Below are positions 32,801 to 45,009 of a DNA stretch of 64,000 nt, in pieces (position 1 is the first letter of the stretch; each line of letters opens with the position of its first letter). The stretch spans positions 40,839,680 through 40,903,679 of the forward strand of contig OZ038462.1 in assembly GCA_964036295.1 (NCBI GenBank). The letters are read 5' to 3'. The notes below the pieces were generated by a model. The model was not told where the DNA came from. It made no database searches and was given only the letters and a program-made list of their open reading frames with translations. This DNA comes from Plumapathes pennacea (Eukaryota > Cnidaria > Anthozoa > Antipatharia > Myriopathidae). The position numbers were made by a program, and so were the translations under genes.

Positions 32801-35225
32801 TTTATTTGTGCATATTTCCGAAGCCAAAAGTAGTTTATTGTCTTTATTATCCTTCAAATATTTCCTCTCGCAGCGCAAATAACGGCGCAGAAACTGTGAA
32901 GCTTTTTAGTGCTTTCAGGAACTGCTTTTTGGACCAATAAATTGATGTCCTCCTCAGTAGTCATCTTGTAATGATTATTGTGACTAAATAAATACAACTG
33001 TGTTCGGATATTGTCAATAAAAAGCGGTAGTTCGCCAGGCAGGGGTTATTCGCTGATAACGTCCGCTCAGGAGCGGACGTTATTCGGTCATGTGTCACGA
33101 TTCTACCAATCACGCGCGGGAGGAAATATTTGATGGGTCATAATGGTATATATACCCCTGAGCAGTGTTTTCCTGTTTTAGGATATACCCCTGGGGGAAC
33201 AAGTTGAAAGTAAATGGTCAGCACATGGCCAACATCTGGCACGGCAAATTTCCAATTCTGGACTCTGGTGACGATGGTTATGCTGGAACAGCTCCAGTGA
33301 CGTCATTTCCCCCAAATGGTTATGGCCTTCACAACACTGTGGGCAATGTGTGGGAATGGACCTTGGACTGGTGGAGTATTAGACACACTGCAGACTTCCA
33401 GGAGAATCCGGTAACTGTGTTTATGTGTCACTCTGTAGATGTTCTATGATTCTCCAAGAGTGATGGCACGTTTTCACTTTAGTCTTTTTATGAAAATCAC
33501 AGATTTGATGATATATAAATGATAAATTCCGTGATTGTCTACTGGAGCAGTTTTTGGATGACTGTCATGACTTGTGTAATTTTTTTTGGTGTTGCGTTTG
33601 CTACGCGTTTGGACTGGTCCAAACAAGTTTTGCATTGCAATCTGCTCACGCAAGCAAGTGACTGCATGTTGGTGGCAATGGCTTTGTCTTGCACTGTTGA
33701 CTGTTAAAACACCAAACTCAAACTACTTTTTCTTCTGGTCAAGACGAGGTTGTTTGGCGCTAAATTACTTTGGTTTTGGTTTTCAAAAGTTGCTCAAATA
33801 TTGCTTTTAAGAGTCTTCTGGCAAACTCTGTTAGTCATTATCAGTTTTCAATTAGCTGAGCTAAAAGTTCCTGTTTCAAAACTTGCCTTTTTTGTGTTTC
33901 TAAATACCACACAAACAAAATTATGCCCCAAAAATGTTTATCGACAAAACGTTCACTTTGAGCAAAACAAAAACAAAAACAAAAACAAAAAACAAAAAAA
34001 GAAAAAAGAAACGGGTGAAAAGATTAAATGCACAGCGTGTAATATGTGCCACGGCGCTTCTGCCAAATTCAAAATGCATTTTGTCAACCTAAACAAAACT
34101 TTTTCACAAATTTAGTCAGCAATTGAGCTCAACATTGCAGTTTAAATTTTAGGGTACACTACATCACAGTGTGAATTTCAAGTACATTTTTGGGTGCCAA
34201 GTTAATGTAAAACTTTGTAATGAAATGCACTAGTTTTTATTGCAAAGCACGTGCGGTGAATAAGCCACTTTCACAATCATGCGCAATTCTGTGAAGCGCA
34301 GACTTTATGGCGCAGACGATAAAACGTGGCGGACAGAGTGTTTAGCTAAATACTCTGGTTATAATGCAATTATATAGACACAAAACCAAACCCAGCAGAG
34401 ATATTTGCTTGACGGGCACTCGTTTATATGGGGAGTAAAAAGTGTTATTTCCAAATGTGCATGATTGTGGCTTATTAGTAAAAGTGCAATGTCCAAAGAG
34501 GCGTGGCTTGCTAGGTCCTTGTTTGTTAAAAGTTCCTTTCTTCTTGGTCACTTTTTAAACAGCAAGGTCCTCCTACAGGAAGAGACAAAGTAAAGAAAGG
34601 AGGATCTTACATGTGTCACAAGGTAAAAGTAGAATTTTACAACAATCATTTTATGTTCAATGATTACATCACATGTGCTTGTACGGTATGTATATAGTAC
34701 TTTCTTGCTGCTTTGCGGAATGAAAGACTTTTCCAAGACACCTGAAAGCGTATTGAAAACGTACCGGGTCTGTCGCTGAACAACGGTGATGGAGTATTTG
34801 CACATATACCAATTTCGATAGCTAAAAGCAAGCAGCATCAAACACGAATGAACCCCATCATGAAAAAAGAGCATGTCAAAATAGGTCAAGCGATCAAGAG
34901 TTTAGAGGCACCGAAACGGTATGCACTTAAAAAAAAGAAAAAAAAAAAAAAAAAACCTGCGGAAAAATGATAAGACAAGTAAGTATTGTAGGCATGTGCA
35001 GTATCTAATACATGCTTTTACCGCACAATTCTTTCCGGATTTTCTGATGCGGTTCGTGTCGGCTTATTGTGTTATAACAGCTGCGTCTTGTTATTCCAGT
35101 CCTATTGTTATCGTTATCGCTGCGCAGCCCGGAGTCAGAACTCCATGGACACTACAGCGTCAAATCTCGGATTCCGATGCGTCAGCACGTCATTACCTAA
35201 TGGAGTTCCGCTTATCAAGAATTGA
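29892..35225 (+). CDS. SUMF1: Formylglycine-generating enzyme (sulfatase-modifying factor 1)
   Basis: Seven exons (29892-30332, 30611-30685, 31462-31544, 32201-32323, 33182-33410, 34563-34622 and 35100-35225) join in phase to 378 residues; human SUMF1 has 374. The enzyme works in the ER lumen, oxidising the active-site Cys of sulfatases to formylglycine. The ATG at 29892 is preferred because it gives a signal peptide at once ([15 protein letters not shown]); the frame is open upstream only to a TTG. Landmarks are [102 protein letters not shown] and SNLGFRC. The catalytic Cys pair (residues 335 and 340, equivalent to human 336 and 341) is intact, separating it from the catalytically inert paralogue SUMF2. 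Intron 4 hosts two repeats. Confidence 0.95.
30765..30860 (+). repeat. Poly-C and CCT-rich low-complexity tracts
   Basis: Runs of 15 or more C near 30762 and 30840 flank a CTCCCTCCAC repeat in a SUMF1 intron. Similar C runs occur near 5465, 29085 and 60980. Confidence 0.85.
32435..32530 (+). repeat. Retroelement-like tail fragment in a SUMF1 intron
   Basis: 'ctctgaagatgacttctgct' followed by 'gtcaaaacgtcagtc' resembles a motif often met in dispersed retroelement ends of invertebrate genomes. A related motif ('gacgtttcgagcgctagccc', then 'ttcgtc') lies at about 49000. No reverse transcriptase is present. Family unsure. Confidence 0.3.
32685..33146 (+). repeat. Dispersed repeat with palindromic head (copy 2)
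   Basis: Full-length counterpart of 955-1395 in SUMF1 intron 4. It has the same palindrome ('ctgttccgagaagcgaac', 'gagcttcgaggaacag') and the same tail ('actgtgttcggatattgtca', 'ttattcgctgataacgtccg'), plus a small extra palindrome 'aacgtccgctcaggagcgga' at about 33058-33082. It ends about 35 bases before the next exon. Confidence 0.75.
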
Positions 35226-35512
35226 TAAAATAATTCAAGACACCTGTCTCCGCAACAAGAAAGGGTTTGCGGGCTGAAGTACAGTGGAGCCATTGCTGTA
35301 GATGGAACTTGCAAGCTATGTGTGGAACATACAAGCTGCGCTATTGAGAAGCAAACGCCTCACCTAAAGGCCCTGCGTATTATGAATACGAAGCTTTGGT
35401 GGGGTAAACGACATTCATTTTTAATATTGAGTAACTCGGTAAAGCTTATGAATGATTTTAACGCATACCGTTGTAAGTACGAGATATAGCTAACATAGGA
35501 ATAATATATTGT

Positions 35513-35518
35513 AATAAA
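35513..35518 (+). terminator. Likely SUMF1 polyadenylation signal
   Basis: AATAAA stands about 290 bases after the SUMF1 stop codon, in the tail-to-tail spacer with the GPCR gene. Confidence 0.45.
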
Positions 35519-36060
35519 TGCAAATACATATTAGTCATAGCGGATGCCTCTGACAAGATAATCTCCCTATAATCTTAATGTTTTGCGTGATTGAATGATT
35601 TTCAACTGGGCAGTCGCAATCCGAAGCTGTTTTCTTCGTCGTAGCATTGGTTTTAAATAGAAAACTGTTTATTGCAATCTGAAGCAGTCTTCTTTGTCAC
35701 AGCATTTTTATTTAATTTATCTTTAACTGGAGCCAATTCAATAGAGCATTTACAAGTGTAGTTTACAAGTTGGGCCAATTTCCCTACACGTTAAAACACA
35801 CTTTAATCCAACGCCATGACCAGATCAGTTCCAGTTATACAGTTGAGACCTGTATTTGTGATGTTTTGCAAACTTTTGTCCGATTGAAGTCCGTTTAGTG
35901 GTGTTTGAATAACGGTCCAACTTGTAAAATACACGTGTAAATGTTTATTGAATTGGCCCCTGTTCAAATTTGACTGTAAAAATGTAAAAGTGCAAATATG
36001 TAGTGAAGATATATGGTTTATGAAGATTCTCTGGGACCAGAAGCTGAGACGCTTTCCGAC

Positions 36061-37221
36061 CTACAAGGCAGTCTCTTTCACTGTCATTGTGTATTCGCCA
36101 AATGTGTCAGAATCTTCTCTTTCTTCCTTTGCCATTACACGAACACGCTGTCCGCCATTTGTAACCGTGCCGTTTTCTGTTGCTTTCGTTTTTCGCTTAC
36201 AACACGTCTTTAAAGCATCCTGGAATTCTTTACTCATTGCGTACAGGATCACTGGATTGATGACATGCTTTAAGTAGTACATAGCCAGAAACACCATACT
36301 GGTGACGTAAAAAGCCGAGCCCTTGGTCTGGTCAGGACTAAATTCCAATATTAACATCGAAGCCCCTCGTGGAAGGTGACAAAGTTGAAAAGCTACCACC
36401 AAAACGAGCAGTAGTTTCACAAGCCTCTGCGATTTTTTAAGACGGACGAGTACTGCGGTGCAAGACGGTCTCGAGTCAAAAGACTGCAAACGCAGCCCGG
36501 CTGCGGGATCGTCCCGAGAGGTAAGCATGTTCAGGAAATCGTCTTTAGCCCTTACGGTTCGAATCACCATGGCGTAGGCGACAGTTTGAATTAGAAGTTG
36601 AACCACAATGAAAAGAAAAACCTGATAAATGACGAAAATTCGGCGATGCAGTGGCGTCGAGAAGATCGCCAGGGCACAGTAATGGCCGGTTGACGGTGTC
36701 TCGGACAGGTCCCCGGGAATAGTTTGTGGTATACCGGTTGTGACGTAACAACCCACCCAGATCATAAAAATCGCGACCTTTGTCATCTTCTTCGAAAGTC
36801 TGGTCTTGAATGGTGTGACCGTGGCACGATAGCGCTCCAAGGCGATCGCAGAGTGTGTGACAATGGAGACGCAAACGAAGACGTCTTGCAGGGGGTAAAC
36901 GATATTACAGAGGAACACCCCGAAAGGCCACGGCAGGTAACACTCAGCTATCCGCAGCGGTGCCGCGATGATCACAACCCCAAGATCGGCAGCGGCGATG
37001 TTTGCTATGAGGAAGTTACACGAAGTCTTCCAGTTTTTCCATTGGGTGAGTGTCACGATAACGAGGCAGTTTCCTACAAGTCCGAACAAGATGACGAAAG
37101 AGAAGAATCCTGTCACCATCATGTTGAAGGTCGCGAGCTCCATAACTGGCTGCGGCTCTGCCACTTGTGGAGCGGCGCTTACGTTAGCGCAGCAGTTCTG
37201 AATAGTCTTGGATGTGTCCAT
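36061..37221 (-). CDS. Class A (rhodopsin-family) GPCR, peptide-receptor-like, paralogue 1
   Basis: A 386-residue receptor with no intron in the coding part. Class A landmarks are GLVGNCLVIV (TM1, Asn), NIAAADLGV (TM2, Asp), Cys at the start of TM3, ERY in place of DRY (ALERYRATVTPF), an extracellular-loop-2 Cys (HYCALA), FQLCHLPRG in place of the TM6 CWxP motif, and NPVILYAMS in TM7. Position 3.32 reads Gln, not the Asp of amine receptors, so a peptide or other non-amine ligand is more likely; that is inference. N-glycosylation is possible at NVS in the N-terminus. The start at 37221 is the first ATG after an acceptor-like TTTTTACAG (about 37318), suggesting a spliced 5' UTR. Two remaining open-frame codings on the opposite strand are shadows. 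TTTATT at 35944 (AATAAA on the minus strand) may end the transcript. Confidence 0.88.
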   Translation of the reverse strand: MDTSKTIQNCCANVSAAPQVAEPQPVMELATFNMMVTGFFSFVILFGLVGNCLVIVTLTQWKNWKTSCNFLIANIAAADLGVVIIAAPLRIAECYLPWPFGVFLCNIVYPLQDVFVCVSIVTHSAIALERYRATVTPFKTRLSKKMTKVAIFMIWVGCYVTTGIPQTIPGDLSETPSTGHYCALAIFSTPLHRRIFVIYQVFLFIVVQLLIQTVAYAMVIRTVRAKDDFLNMLTSRDDPAAGLRLQSFDSRPSCTAVLVRLKKSQRLVKLLLVLVVAFQLCHLPRGASMLILEFSPDQTKGSAFYVTSMVFLAMYYLKHVINPVILYAMSKEFQDALKTCCKRKTKATENGTVTNGGQRVRVMAKEEREDSDTFGEYTMTVKETAL

Positions 37222-39800
37222 GGTTGCGTCTTTATACCAACGCCCAATTTGAGAGAAGATTTCCTGTCTGCTTTTAATGGCCCAGATCAATAACGGTCTT
37301 CTTCTCGATCCGAACCTGTAAAAACACACAATTATAAAATGGTGATATATTAGAATGACAGAGGATGAGCTACGGCACAGTTCAAAGTCTTCCTTTCTTA
37401 TGATAATTATATATATATATATATATATTTAAAAATGATATGAAACAAACAGTTGATTGGCACAAACAACTCTTTTTATTTCGGCGTTTTTTATGTGGCT
37501 TCGCTATATAAAATCCAATTAATGCGCTGGAGGCACTAAACGTCTTGAGGGAAAAATAATTGAACCTTATTTATTCACTTGTTTTCCTTAGTAAATCTCT
37601 AGGCCGACAAGGTGTCGCACAGCATGATTGAGACTCGGTGACGACCCAATAAGTTTCCCATAGTTCGTGTTTAGCATGGATTACTGATACAATACGAAGA
37701 AGTATAAGATGCTGGTCTTATCATTTGGATCCAAGTATTGAACTAAAAGAAGGCTGATAAATAGCAAAAAGCAAAATTGATCGACTTGGCCGGAAACCGT
37801 ATCACGAGTATATTTTCTCGATTCATCGCTTAAAATGGCCTATATCAGCATAAAATGCTTAATTTTGCCAAATTGCTTTGCTATATTTGAATGATGTTAC
37901 CATTTTTTGTTTGCTCGTAAGCCCTCGCGTAACTTTATACGATATATTTTGGTGCACTCTAATCTTCATCGAATATACATTGCCGGACCCTTGCTTTCTG
38001 AATTCGTCAATAATTCGTTATTGCGTAAAATCATTTTCTCTACGTGTTATCGATTTCAGTGGCGTCAATATCACATTTGCCAAGTGCGAATGGCAAATAA
38101 ATTGCTAGAAAACTTCCCCGTATTTTTTACGGGGTTCATTTCATCTTCTACAATAATATATTTCTTATACTTACTAGGTGTATGGTCACTTTTGTGACTT
38201 GCCTCTCATTGCTCGCCTTAGAGACTTTTATATTGAGATACAGGTGCGCATTTAGTGGTTCTCAATGACCAACAGTTGCCAACAATTACTTAAATTGCTT
38301 ATTGCCGACTCTTTTGTTCCAGCTCCTCTCCTTTCATATGATAATAACACGCGCGACAGGTAATGAATTCGAATGATTATGAAAACCCGTTCTTATCAAT
38401 TTACATGTATTTGTCTTAATTTGCTTCTGCTACTCTTGCGGACTTAAAGTATCTATCATTTCGATTTATTTATAGCACACTCAAGTCATATTTGATTATC
38501 AGCCAGAAAACCAGTGTTGCTCTGGCTTGATATAAACACTTCAGCGCTATCGAAGAAACCTTTAAAAACTAGGACCAGTAATTATTCTGCACACAATTTA
38601 TACCAGGCAAAGTCTGCAGAATAGCTTTGCTCTGACTTATGTTTTAACTCACTTGATTGCCAGCAAGGTTCTTTGAGTCGGTATTTTCCCTTTTGTTATG
38701 TACTGTCTTGAATTTTCAATACTGTTGGATGGACTAAGTGCATTCATTAATCCTATAAACAATTTCTTCCCCAAATCAGTTAATAATGTATCATTTGAGA
38801 ACTTCGTGGCGTGTGATGAAGTATGGACCATTAAGTAATTTATATAACCCATAGTTTTGACAGTGTAGCATGTATTGACTGAACTTTGCGTCCAAGCTCG
38901 CACACTTTCAGAATTCTGGAATCATCGGATCAGGGACTTTATATTCGATACGTGTTAGAATGACAGTGACATAAAAAACCGCACTGCCTTAGTTCGGTTT
39001 TAAAATGCAAACACTGAACACCATTTCGTTAGGTGGTGATAGTCGCGGTTAGAATGTTTTGAAACTCGCTTAATTAAGACCGTTCAGATATCATGATACA
39101 AGAAGTAGCTGGCTCTCTTGACTCAAGTCTACGAACTGAAAAGGACTGCGCGCGTCATAATTATATTAAGTTTGATCGGAGGCTCTCCCATGACCTTATC
39201 CAACCCAAGCTAAATAATCTCTTTCCATACTAATAAGAAAGTGTAAACAATCAATGTGGCACAGCAAGTATTACACTCATGCAATCAAAGCGAGATGGTT
39301 AAGCCGTAACTTTTGCAGGTGTAACAAATCCTCTTGTAGAACCTTAATGGGCTGCACTGTAATTGAAACTTTGAGGCACCCGCGAAAATAGAGTAGGAAC
39401 GAGGTGATGTATTTTGAGCGTTGCGGAAACATTTTTGTTTTGCGACCGTGCGATCACAATATTTGAGTCAGCGGTCATTTTTCGTAGTTCGTGTAGTGCT
39501 TGTAAAACCTCAAATTTTGCTAAGAAACTTAAAACATATCCAAGTATATATTAGTTTAGTACATTTTCTATAGCATAATGTTGTGTTCAAGAAGAACTCC
39601 TGGGCTTTCACACGATGTGAAATTTTACCAGTCAAGCTAGTGTATGAAAATAGAGACGAACGCTGACCAACGGAAATGACGTCAGTAACGTATTTTCCCG
39701 ATGTCATGGAGATATCATGGCAGCTATGCATTCGAGACATGTATCCGGAATGTCATTCACGTGTAATTTAGTGTGACAGTTCCCAGCTACAGAGTGGACA
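37222..39800. other. Intergenic, no gene recognised
   Basis: AT-rich sequence with a TA microsatellite near 37410-37430 and scattered short open frames (37878-38197, 38649-38903, 39510-39740), none with a domain or splice support. It includes the presumed 5' region of the first GPCR. Confidence 0.5.
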
Positions 39801-39803
39801 TTC

Positions 39804-39862
39804 TATATATATATATATTTTTTTTTTTTTTTCTCATATATATATATATATATGAGAAAAGC
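39804..39862. repeat. AT-rich foldback
   Basis: 'tctatatatatatat', a run of T, 'ctcatatatatatatatata' and 'tgagaaaagcc' form alternating AT palindromes. Such sequence can extrude as a cruciform. Confidence 0.7.
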
Positions 39863-39940
39863 CGGGATAAAAGCAAAGCCTGTATAATTAACGCGTAAAT
39901 TTAAACAAAGATGTGATCACTCGAACGAAAGCTCCCATTG

Positions 39941-40132
39941 CTAACAGTGTTCACCTCCAACCCCTAACTGATTTGTCAAATAAAACTTAAAGGTATGACC
40001 ACTCGAATGAACGTCAGTGTTCTTCACTTGTGAACTGTCAAACGAAACTTTGTAGGCTCCGGTCGCACTTGTAACTTTAACGACGTAAATATTGACATTT
40101 GCATCATTTGAAGTGCAAACAGCGCTTGCCAC
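39941..40132 (-). pseudogene. Exon-like frame, possibly TRAP-delta (SSR4)-related
   Basis: The 63-residue frame contains ANVNIYVVKV, GAYKVSFDSS and HSSGHTFKFYL, a spacing that recalls the translocon-associated protein delta lumenal region (N-x-x-L-Y, Y-x-V-S-W/F, H/S-G-x-Y-x-x-x-F/L-Y/F). A GTGAA after GVGG could be a donor. The match is short and weak, no neighbouring SSR4 exons were found within several kb, and the end diverges from the family. It could be a lone duplicated exon or coincidence. Confidence 0.2.
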
Positions 40133-40139
40133 CAGAAAT

Positions 40140-43100
40140 ATATGTTATAGCAAGTCGCTACAAACATTGAAGAAGCCGTCGTATTGCTTTCGATGCTGAG
40201 TTATTATTGACTAAATTTCCCAGTGCGACCGGGCCCATTCTAACAGAAAGTGTTTCCGTTGTTGCCGAGTGCAGTTCATAGTATGTTCATAAGTCTAATT
40301 TGGACACAGAAACTAACAAGACGGTCAAAGAGGTAAAACTAAATAATGTTTTAGTAACCAGGAACAAAAGCGCCGGTACAAGTGCACCATTGCGTTGCGA
40401 AAATCACAACAAGGTCGTCTCGATGAATTCCCAGGTCGGCTGTTTAATTAAGTGAAGAGTAATCGCATTAGGCTTGTTTATTTACTAGTCATCGTAACAC
40501 TCAAAAGCTGCTCACACTGTGATCCCGGCCAGAAGCTCCTCTGTCCTTTATTATGAAGTCCCCGAAGAGATATGTGAAAGTCGTTAATTTCACTACCGAA
40601 AAAGTGCACAATCAGTCGCCAGGACCTGTGAACTAAGTAACAGATCAGGAAAAAATATAGAATTTATTTGGACAATATGTATAGACGTATCGACACTAAT
40701 CACTACTCAAAACACGCCCGCAGCCTGAATTACTTCACAAAGTATCTTTTGTTCTGTGATAAATAATGCCATTACGAAAATTATTCACGGCATTTGAGCC
40801 TCGGGCAAACGGTACTGATCGTTGTCTTTAGAGAACATCGTCCACCAATTGCATCCAGTCGAAACAATGTTGGGTCATTTCTAAAAACAACCCTGTTGGG
40901 AGGAGTTTAGACAATGAGGTCAAGGGAAAGCTGGTTAACATCTTGGAGCGTGCTGGCTCATTTTATGCCGCATCGTCGCGCACTGTTGTATACAGGCATG
41001 TTTATAATTGAACCAAGGTATCACTGGTATATCATGGGTGGGAAAGGATGAGTTCACTAATTGCTTATAAGGGCGCCAAAGTGACTGTGCTATGAAAGAT
41101 AACGCTAGAAGGCGCCGAACGGAACAAGCAGAATGCAGAGTTCCTGTACCTGGAGTGTACCAGTCCGACAGTCTTGGAAGTTTCTAGTGTGAAAGTGATA
41201 CGAAGCAAATGAATAAACGTGGAAAATATACATCTGGGCTTCATATTGGTACTCTGCAGCTGTCATAGTCACTATGAATCTACACCGTATAACTGTCGAG
41301 TTCCTTACAAGCTTAAAAGCCTAATTACGACCCAAAAAAGCTAATTACAACTCAAAAAAAGGTTTCACATCGCAGTTCAATACTAGAGCGTCGCACCAGT
41401 AGAAACTTGGAGGTCATGGTTTTGAATCTTGTTGATCGAAGGCTTGGTTTTTATTTATCTATTACAGTTTTTATTTTTAGGCTTCTTCGTTAATATTTCA
41501 TAATAATCCTTGTCAAAGGTAGATAACTTCATTGTTGGACTTTGTTGAATCGTTTAGACGCCCCATCAAGCCAACACTCGTGTTGAACAGGACGCATACA
41601 AAAAAATGTTGGATGATCATTAAAATGTTCAGTGGGTTTGCCTCGGGCTTAAGTTTAGAGTCCGCAGTTTTGCGCGATATATCCAGACTATCAGTGCAAT
41701 TCAGCGACACGACTTAGCCACGGCAAGTAAAGCAAAGGACAGTCTTACCTGAGTATCCGCTGTTGAACTGCAGTACTCGAATTTTCTTTCTAAAAGTAAT
41801 CTCTGCTTCGTATTCGTGGTTGACTTAATTGCCCCTTGAAGTAGAATATTCATCCTGTAAACAGCCGCAGTTTACCGAAGCGTAAAGTGAAACTGGCTGT
41901 GACGTAACAGAAATTTCCTCTGAGCCTGCGAACGCACAGCGTGTAACTTTTTGAGCGAAAATGACTTATTTAGTTCTAAATATTGGAGCTAAAATATCAC
42001 TGAACTTGCGCAATAGCATAAGTTTTGAATACTATGAGTGGATCCATAAATCTTGCCGCTCACACGCGCTTGGCATTCTGCGTACAAAAGCTTTAATTTG
42101 TAATCATGTCTAATCAACAATTGGTGGAACTTGTAATGATCTCGCAATTGATTTTGCTGAAAAGGAGAGTGTACATTGCTCCTGTATGAAAATGGCGCAC
42201 TTTGCCACTTGAACTTGCGCGTTTTTTTCCTGGTATTTATGCGTCGCGCAATCGTCGAGTTTAAGTTCCTATTATCGAAAATAATTGTGTAGTAACATGA
42301 ATAAGGTCGATAAAATAACAAGAGCAACCCAGTTGATTTAAGCAAAGTAAAGTAATTTTGAATTCCTTTTTAAGAAATGTAGAAGGTATAATTAAGCCAC
42401 CTGTAATTAGTTGTATACATTTTACTGAAAACCTTACTTCTACGTTCAGAGCTTCAGCTCGGCTGAACTCTTTCTTTGTTTTTGCCGACATTAACATAGT
42501 GGCTGCCATACAATCCTCCGGTCCATAACCGAGTTACATTATTTTATTCTCTGTTCTCTCTCTCTCTCTGTCTTTTCTTTTTTTTTTTTTTTTTTTTTTT
42601 TTGGCTCACTTTTTACCCTGCATATATACTCATTATGAGCTTTCATTTGAGTGGGCGCATCTACGCTGAACATAAAATGAAAGGTTCACCGCTAATTTCG
42701 GCATTGTTGCAGTAAAAATCTTACGAGGCAAATCTGCATGTAAAAATTCAGTACGGGGTAGTTTCTATATTCAGTCGCTCCTTCGAGGAACAATTTTCTA
42801 ACGGATAATTTATAACACGAAATTATGGTTCTATCCAACAAAGTTATCGATATGCGAAGATAGAGTGTCATTAGATGGGAGCCGAGGGGATGAACAGACA
42901 AGTTTAACTCTTCGATTGAGTGAATGGTAGTCGTATGGGTTATTGAACTTTACTTTCGTGAAATTTTGCAACTGTGTTAAAATTGATTAAATTTCTCTGC
43001 AAAACAACCTGATATAGTTTCGAAGATTATGATGAACACTACAATCTTGGACAAAAGTGTTGACACATTCTCCCCTCCCCCCTTTCAATGTTGATAAATT

Positions 43101-43400
43101 AATTATTTAGCAACGATTTTCCGTCAAAGTCTTACGAACTCTTTCAAATTCAAGCTACAACATTGATACGGGGAGGGGGGTGATTAAAAACAGTTTTCTT
43201 TGGAACTGGTGACTCACAGCATGGTAGTTTTGACAAAAGTACGACATTTAAAGCATGTGTCCACATATTTTGTCCGGGATTGTAGCTTTCAAAGGCTTTA
43301 TAAAGCACCCGAGCATTCAGTGATCCGAATTGCGCAATCCAGGTCATGAATATGACGCATACAATGAACTCGTATTCAATTATAGCATATTTAACAATTA
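40140..43400. other. Intergenic, no gene recognised
   Basis: Unique-looking AT-rich sequence with short unsupported frames (41513-41717, 41989-42345, 42692-42901) and a T homopolymer at about 42570-42602. I see no exon series. Confidence 0.5.
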
Positions 43401-43409
43401 TCCTACTCG

Positions 43410-43585
43410 GGCTTGCCGAATATGGATTGATCAATAACCAACGAGGCGCCGCGCCGAGTTGGTTATTATAAACTAACTTCTTATTGACCGAGCGTGAGGT
43501 CTGTACGGAGAAAATATCGCCCGAGGTTTTGACCGTACAGACCGAGCCGCATCGGCGAGCCGCATCGATAAGTAGTTTATTATAT
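43410..43585. repeat. Palindromic MITE
   Basis: Two nested palindromes: 'caataaccaacgaggcgccg' with 'cgccgagttggttatt', and 'ggtctgtacggagaaaatat' with 'ttttgaccgtacagacc'. The 147-residue minus-strand frame across it is a by-product. Confidence 0.6.
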
Positions 43586-44149
43586 GGCTTCAAAGTTTTA
43601 CATCAAAACAAACATGGCACAGCACTTTGTCTCCGAACAATTTACTCGCGTACGCATGCACTCCCAGCGTTTACACTAATAAGTGAATGACAGCTTCTCA
43701 ATTTTGCAAACTTATACAATACTTGAGAGAAGTCAATATTTGACTCACCGGATGAATTGAGTTGAGCTTGAATTTTTGAAGTACAAGCCCAAAATGTGCC
43801 GGTTTTGGTTCAGCGAAAACGTCACTCGGTATAAAACCCATCACGAGCGTGGCGAACTAAAAATAGTTTTCCTTCTTCTTCTTCTGATAAGCAATTTCCA
43901 ACGCAAAACTAGCAGAATTTTATTTACTTCAAGTGTTTATATATAACATGCAATCACAACATTCAAACTCCGGGATTCAAAAAAAGGAAATATTGAAGAA
44001 ACTACAATATTTCGGATCTCAACCGTCGGCACAAAAAGTTGTGTGAATCAAAAGTTTATCATTTTCTCAACAGAAAGATAAGTTCCTTCACTCAAGTCTT
44101 CAAAGATGTTGAAATGAAACGGCGTTCACACTCTTAAAATGCCATACTT

Positions 44150-44410
44150 ACAGTTTCAGTAAGCTTGTATGAACTCCGCTTGTGGCACGGTTCATTGAGA
44201 CTGTTCTCGTCACTCTTTGACTGAAGTTTGCTGTGCCTTCTACGTTGCTCTAAGTGTTTAGCACGTAGTGCAAGATGTGAATCAATTCTCAGAATACGGT
44301 GCTTGCATGAGTCGCCGTTTCGTGATGCCACAAACCAAGTCAACAAATCTTCATCTCCAACCGTTTTCTCGGCTTCCAAATCAATTTCCGCAGTGGTATT
44401 TTCTTTCTTA
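44150..44410 (-). CDS. Exon-like open frame, hypothetical
   Basis: The minus-strand frame reads KKENTTAEIDLEAEKTVGDE ... TWFVASRNGDSCKHRILRID ... RAKHLEQRRRHSKLQSKS ... and ends KLTET exactly at a consensus donor (ACT|GTAAGT). It has no in-frame ATG and starts after a stop, so it would need an upstream exon. Highly charged, no domain recognised. It may belong with the frame at 45010-45477 on the same strand. Confidence 0.3.
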
Positions 44411-44524
44411 CATATTCATGTTCTACTGTTTTGCATTCAGCCAAACGTACCCGACATATTCACTGAAAGCAAAGAACTGCACGACCGCTCGTGCGACTCA
44501 TGTGTTCAATCTGCCGGTCCGTAA

Positions 44525-44697
44525 TCGAGCACGGTTGTGACTAAACTGGATACTCCAAAATCAGGTTTCCGAGAGGAAACTGGGACCGAATCAAAAATTA
44601 AATTTTCGTCAGCTCGGACCGTGTTCCGAAAACAGTACGACAGTGACGTTGATGTTTTGAAAGTTCTTGGCGCCATTAGCAACTCCAAATAAAACTG
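44525..44697 (+). pseudogene. Inverted partner of the 45.0-45.5 kb coding-like frame
   Basis: The plus strand encodes VVTKLDTPKSGFREETGTES and continues to a TAA at about 44695. The same opening (RLVVTKLDTPKSGFRVKTGT) occurs on the minus strand at about 45440. The two copies are about 60 bp at high identity, in inverted orientation, then diverge. No start codon or splice support here. Confidence 0.4.
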
Positions 44698-45009
44698 AAG
44701 CGGCTCAAGACATGAGTCGAAACTGTAACCAGTCAACAGATATACACAAGAAGCATTGTAGTCGTGAACGTGAAAAGGACAATTATTACTGTTTATTTGT
44801 AAAATTTCGGGTCAGCCGGCCATTTGCTCGAGAACACAGTGGTTTTGGATGAAAATAACTTATCTATATAAGCATCCTAATACAGTAAATACGGATAAAT
44901 TTAGGATACGTTGGAAATCTGATCCGTCTATAACTGTTGGCTTCTATGGGCTTCATTTTTGTTCCTATTTACTTATCATCCCTGTGGTGATTTTTGACAT
45001 TTCGCACCT

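Noticed and set aside
36545-36874. Minus-strand frame within the first GPCR
   Set aside because: Same strand but shifted frame; no domain, fully inside the receptor coding sequence.
36724-37293. A 189-residue plus-strand open frame
   Set aside because: It is the opposite-strand shadow of the first GPCR, whose class A motifs are unmistakable on the minus strand.
37222-37329. N-terminal extension of the first GPCR
   Set aside because: Starts at GTG and follows an acceptor-like site; the ATG at 37221 gives a normal short N-terminus.
43150-43593. A 147-residue minus-strand frame
   Set aside because: Half of it lies in a palindromic MITE and no domain is seen.
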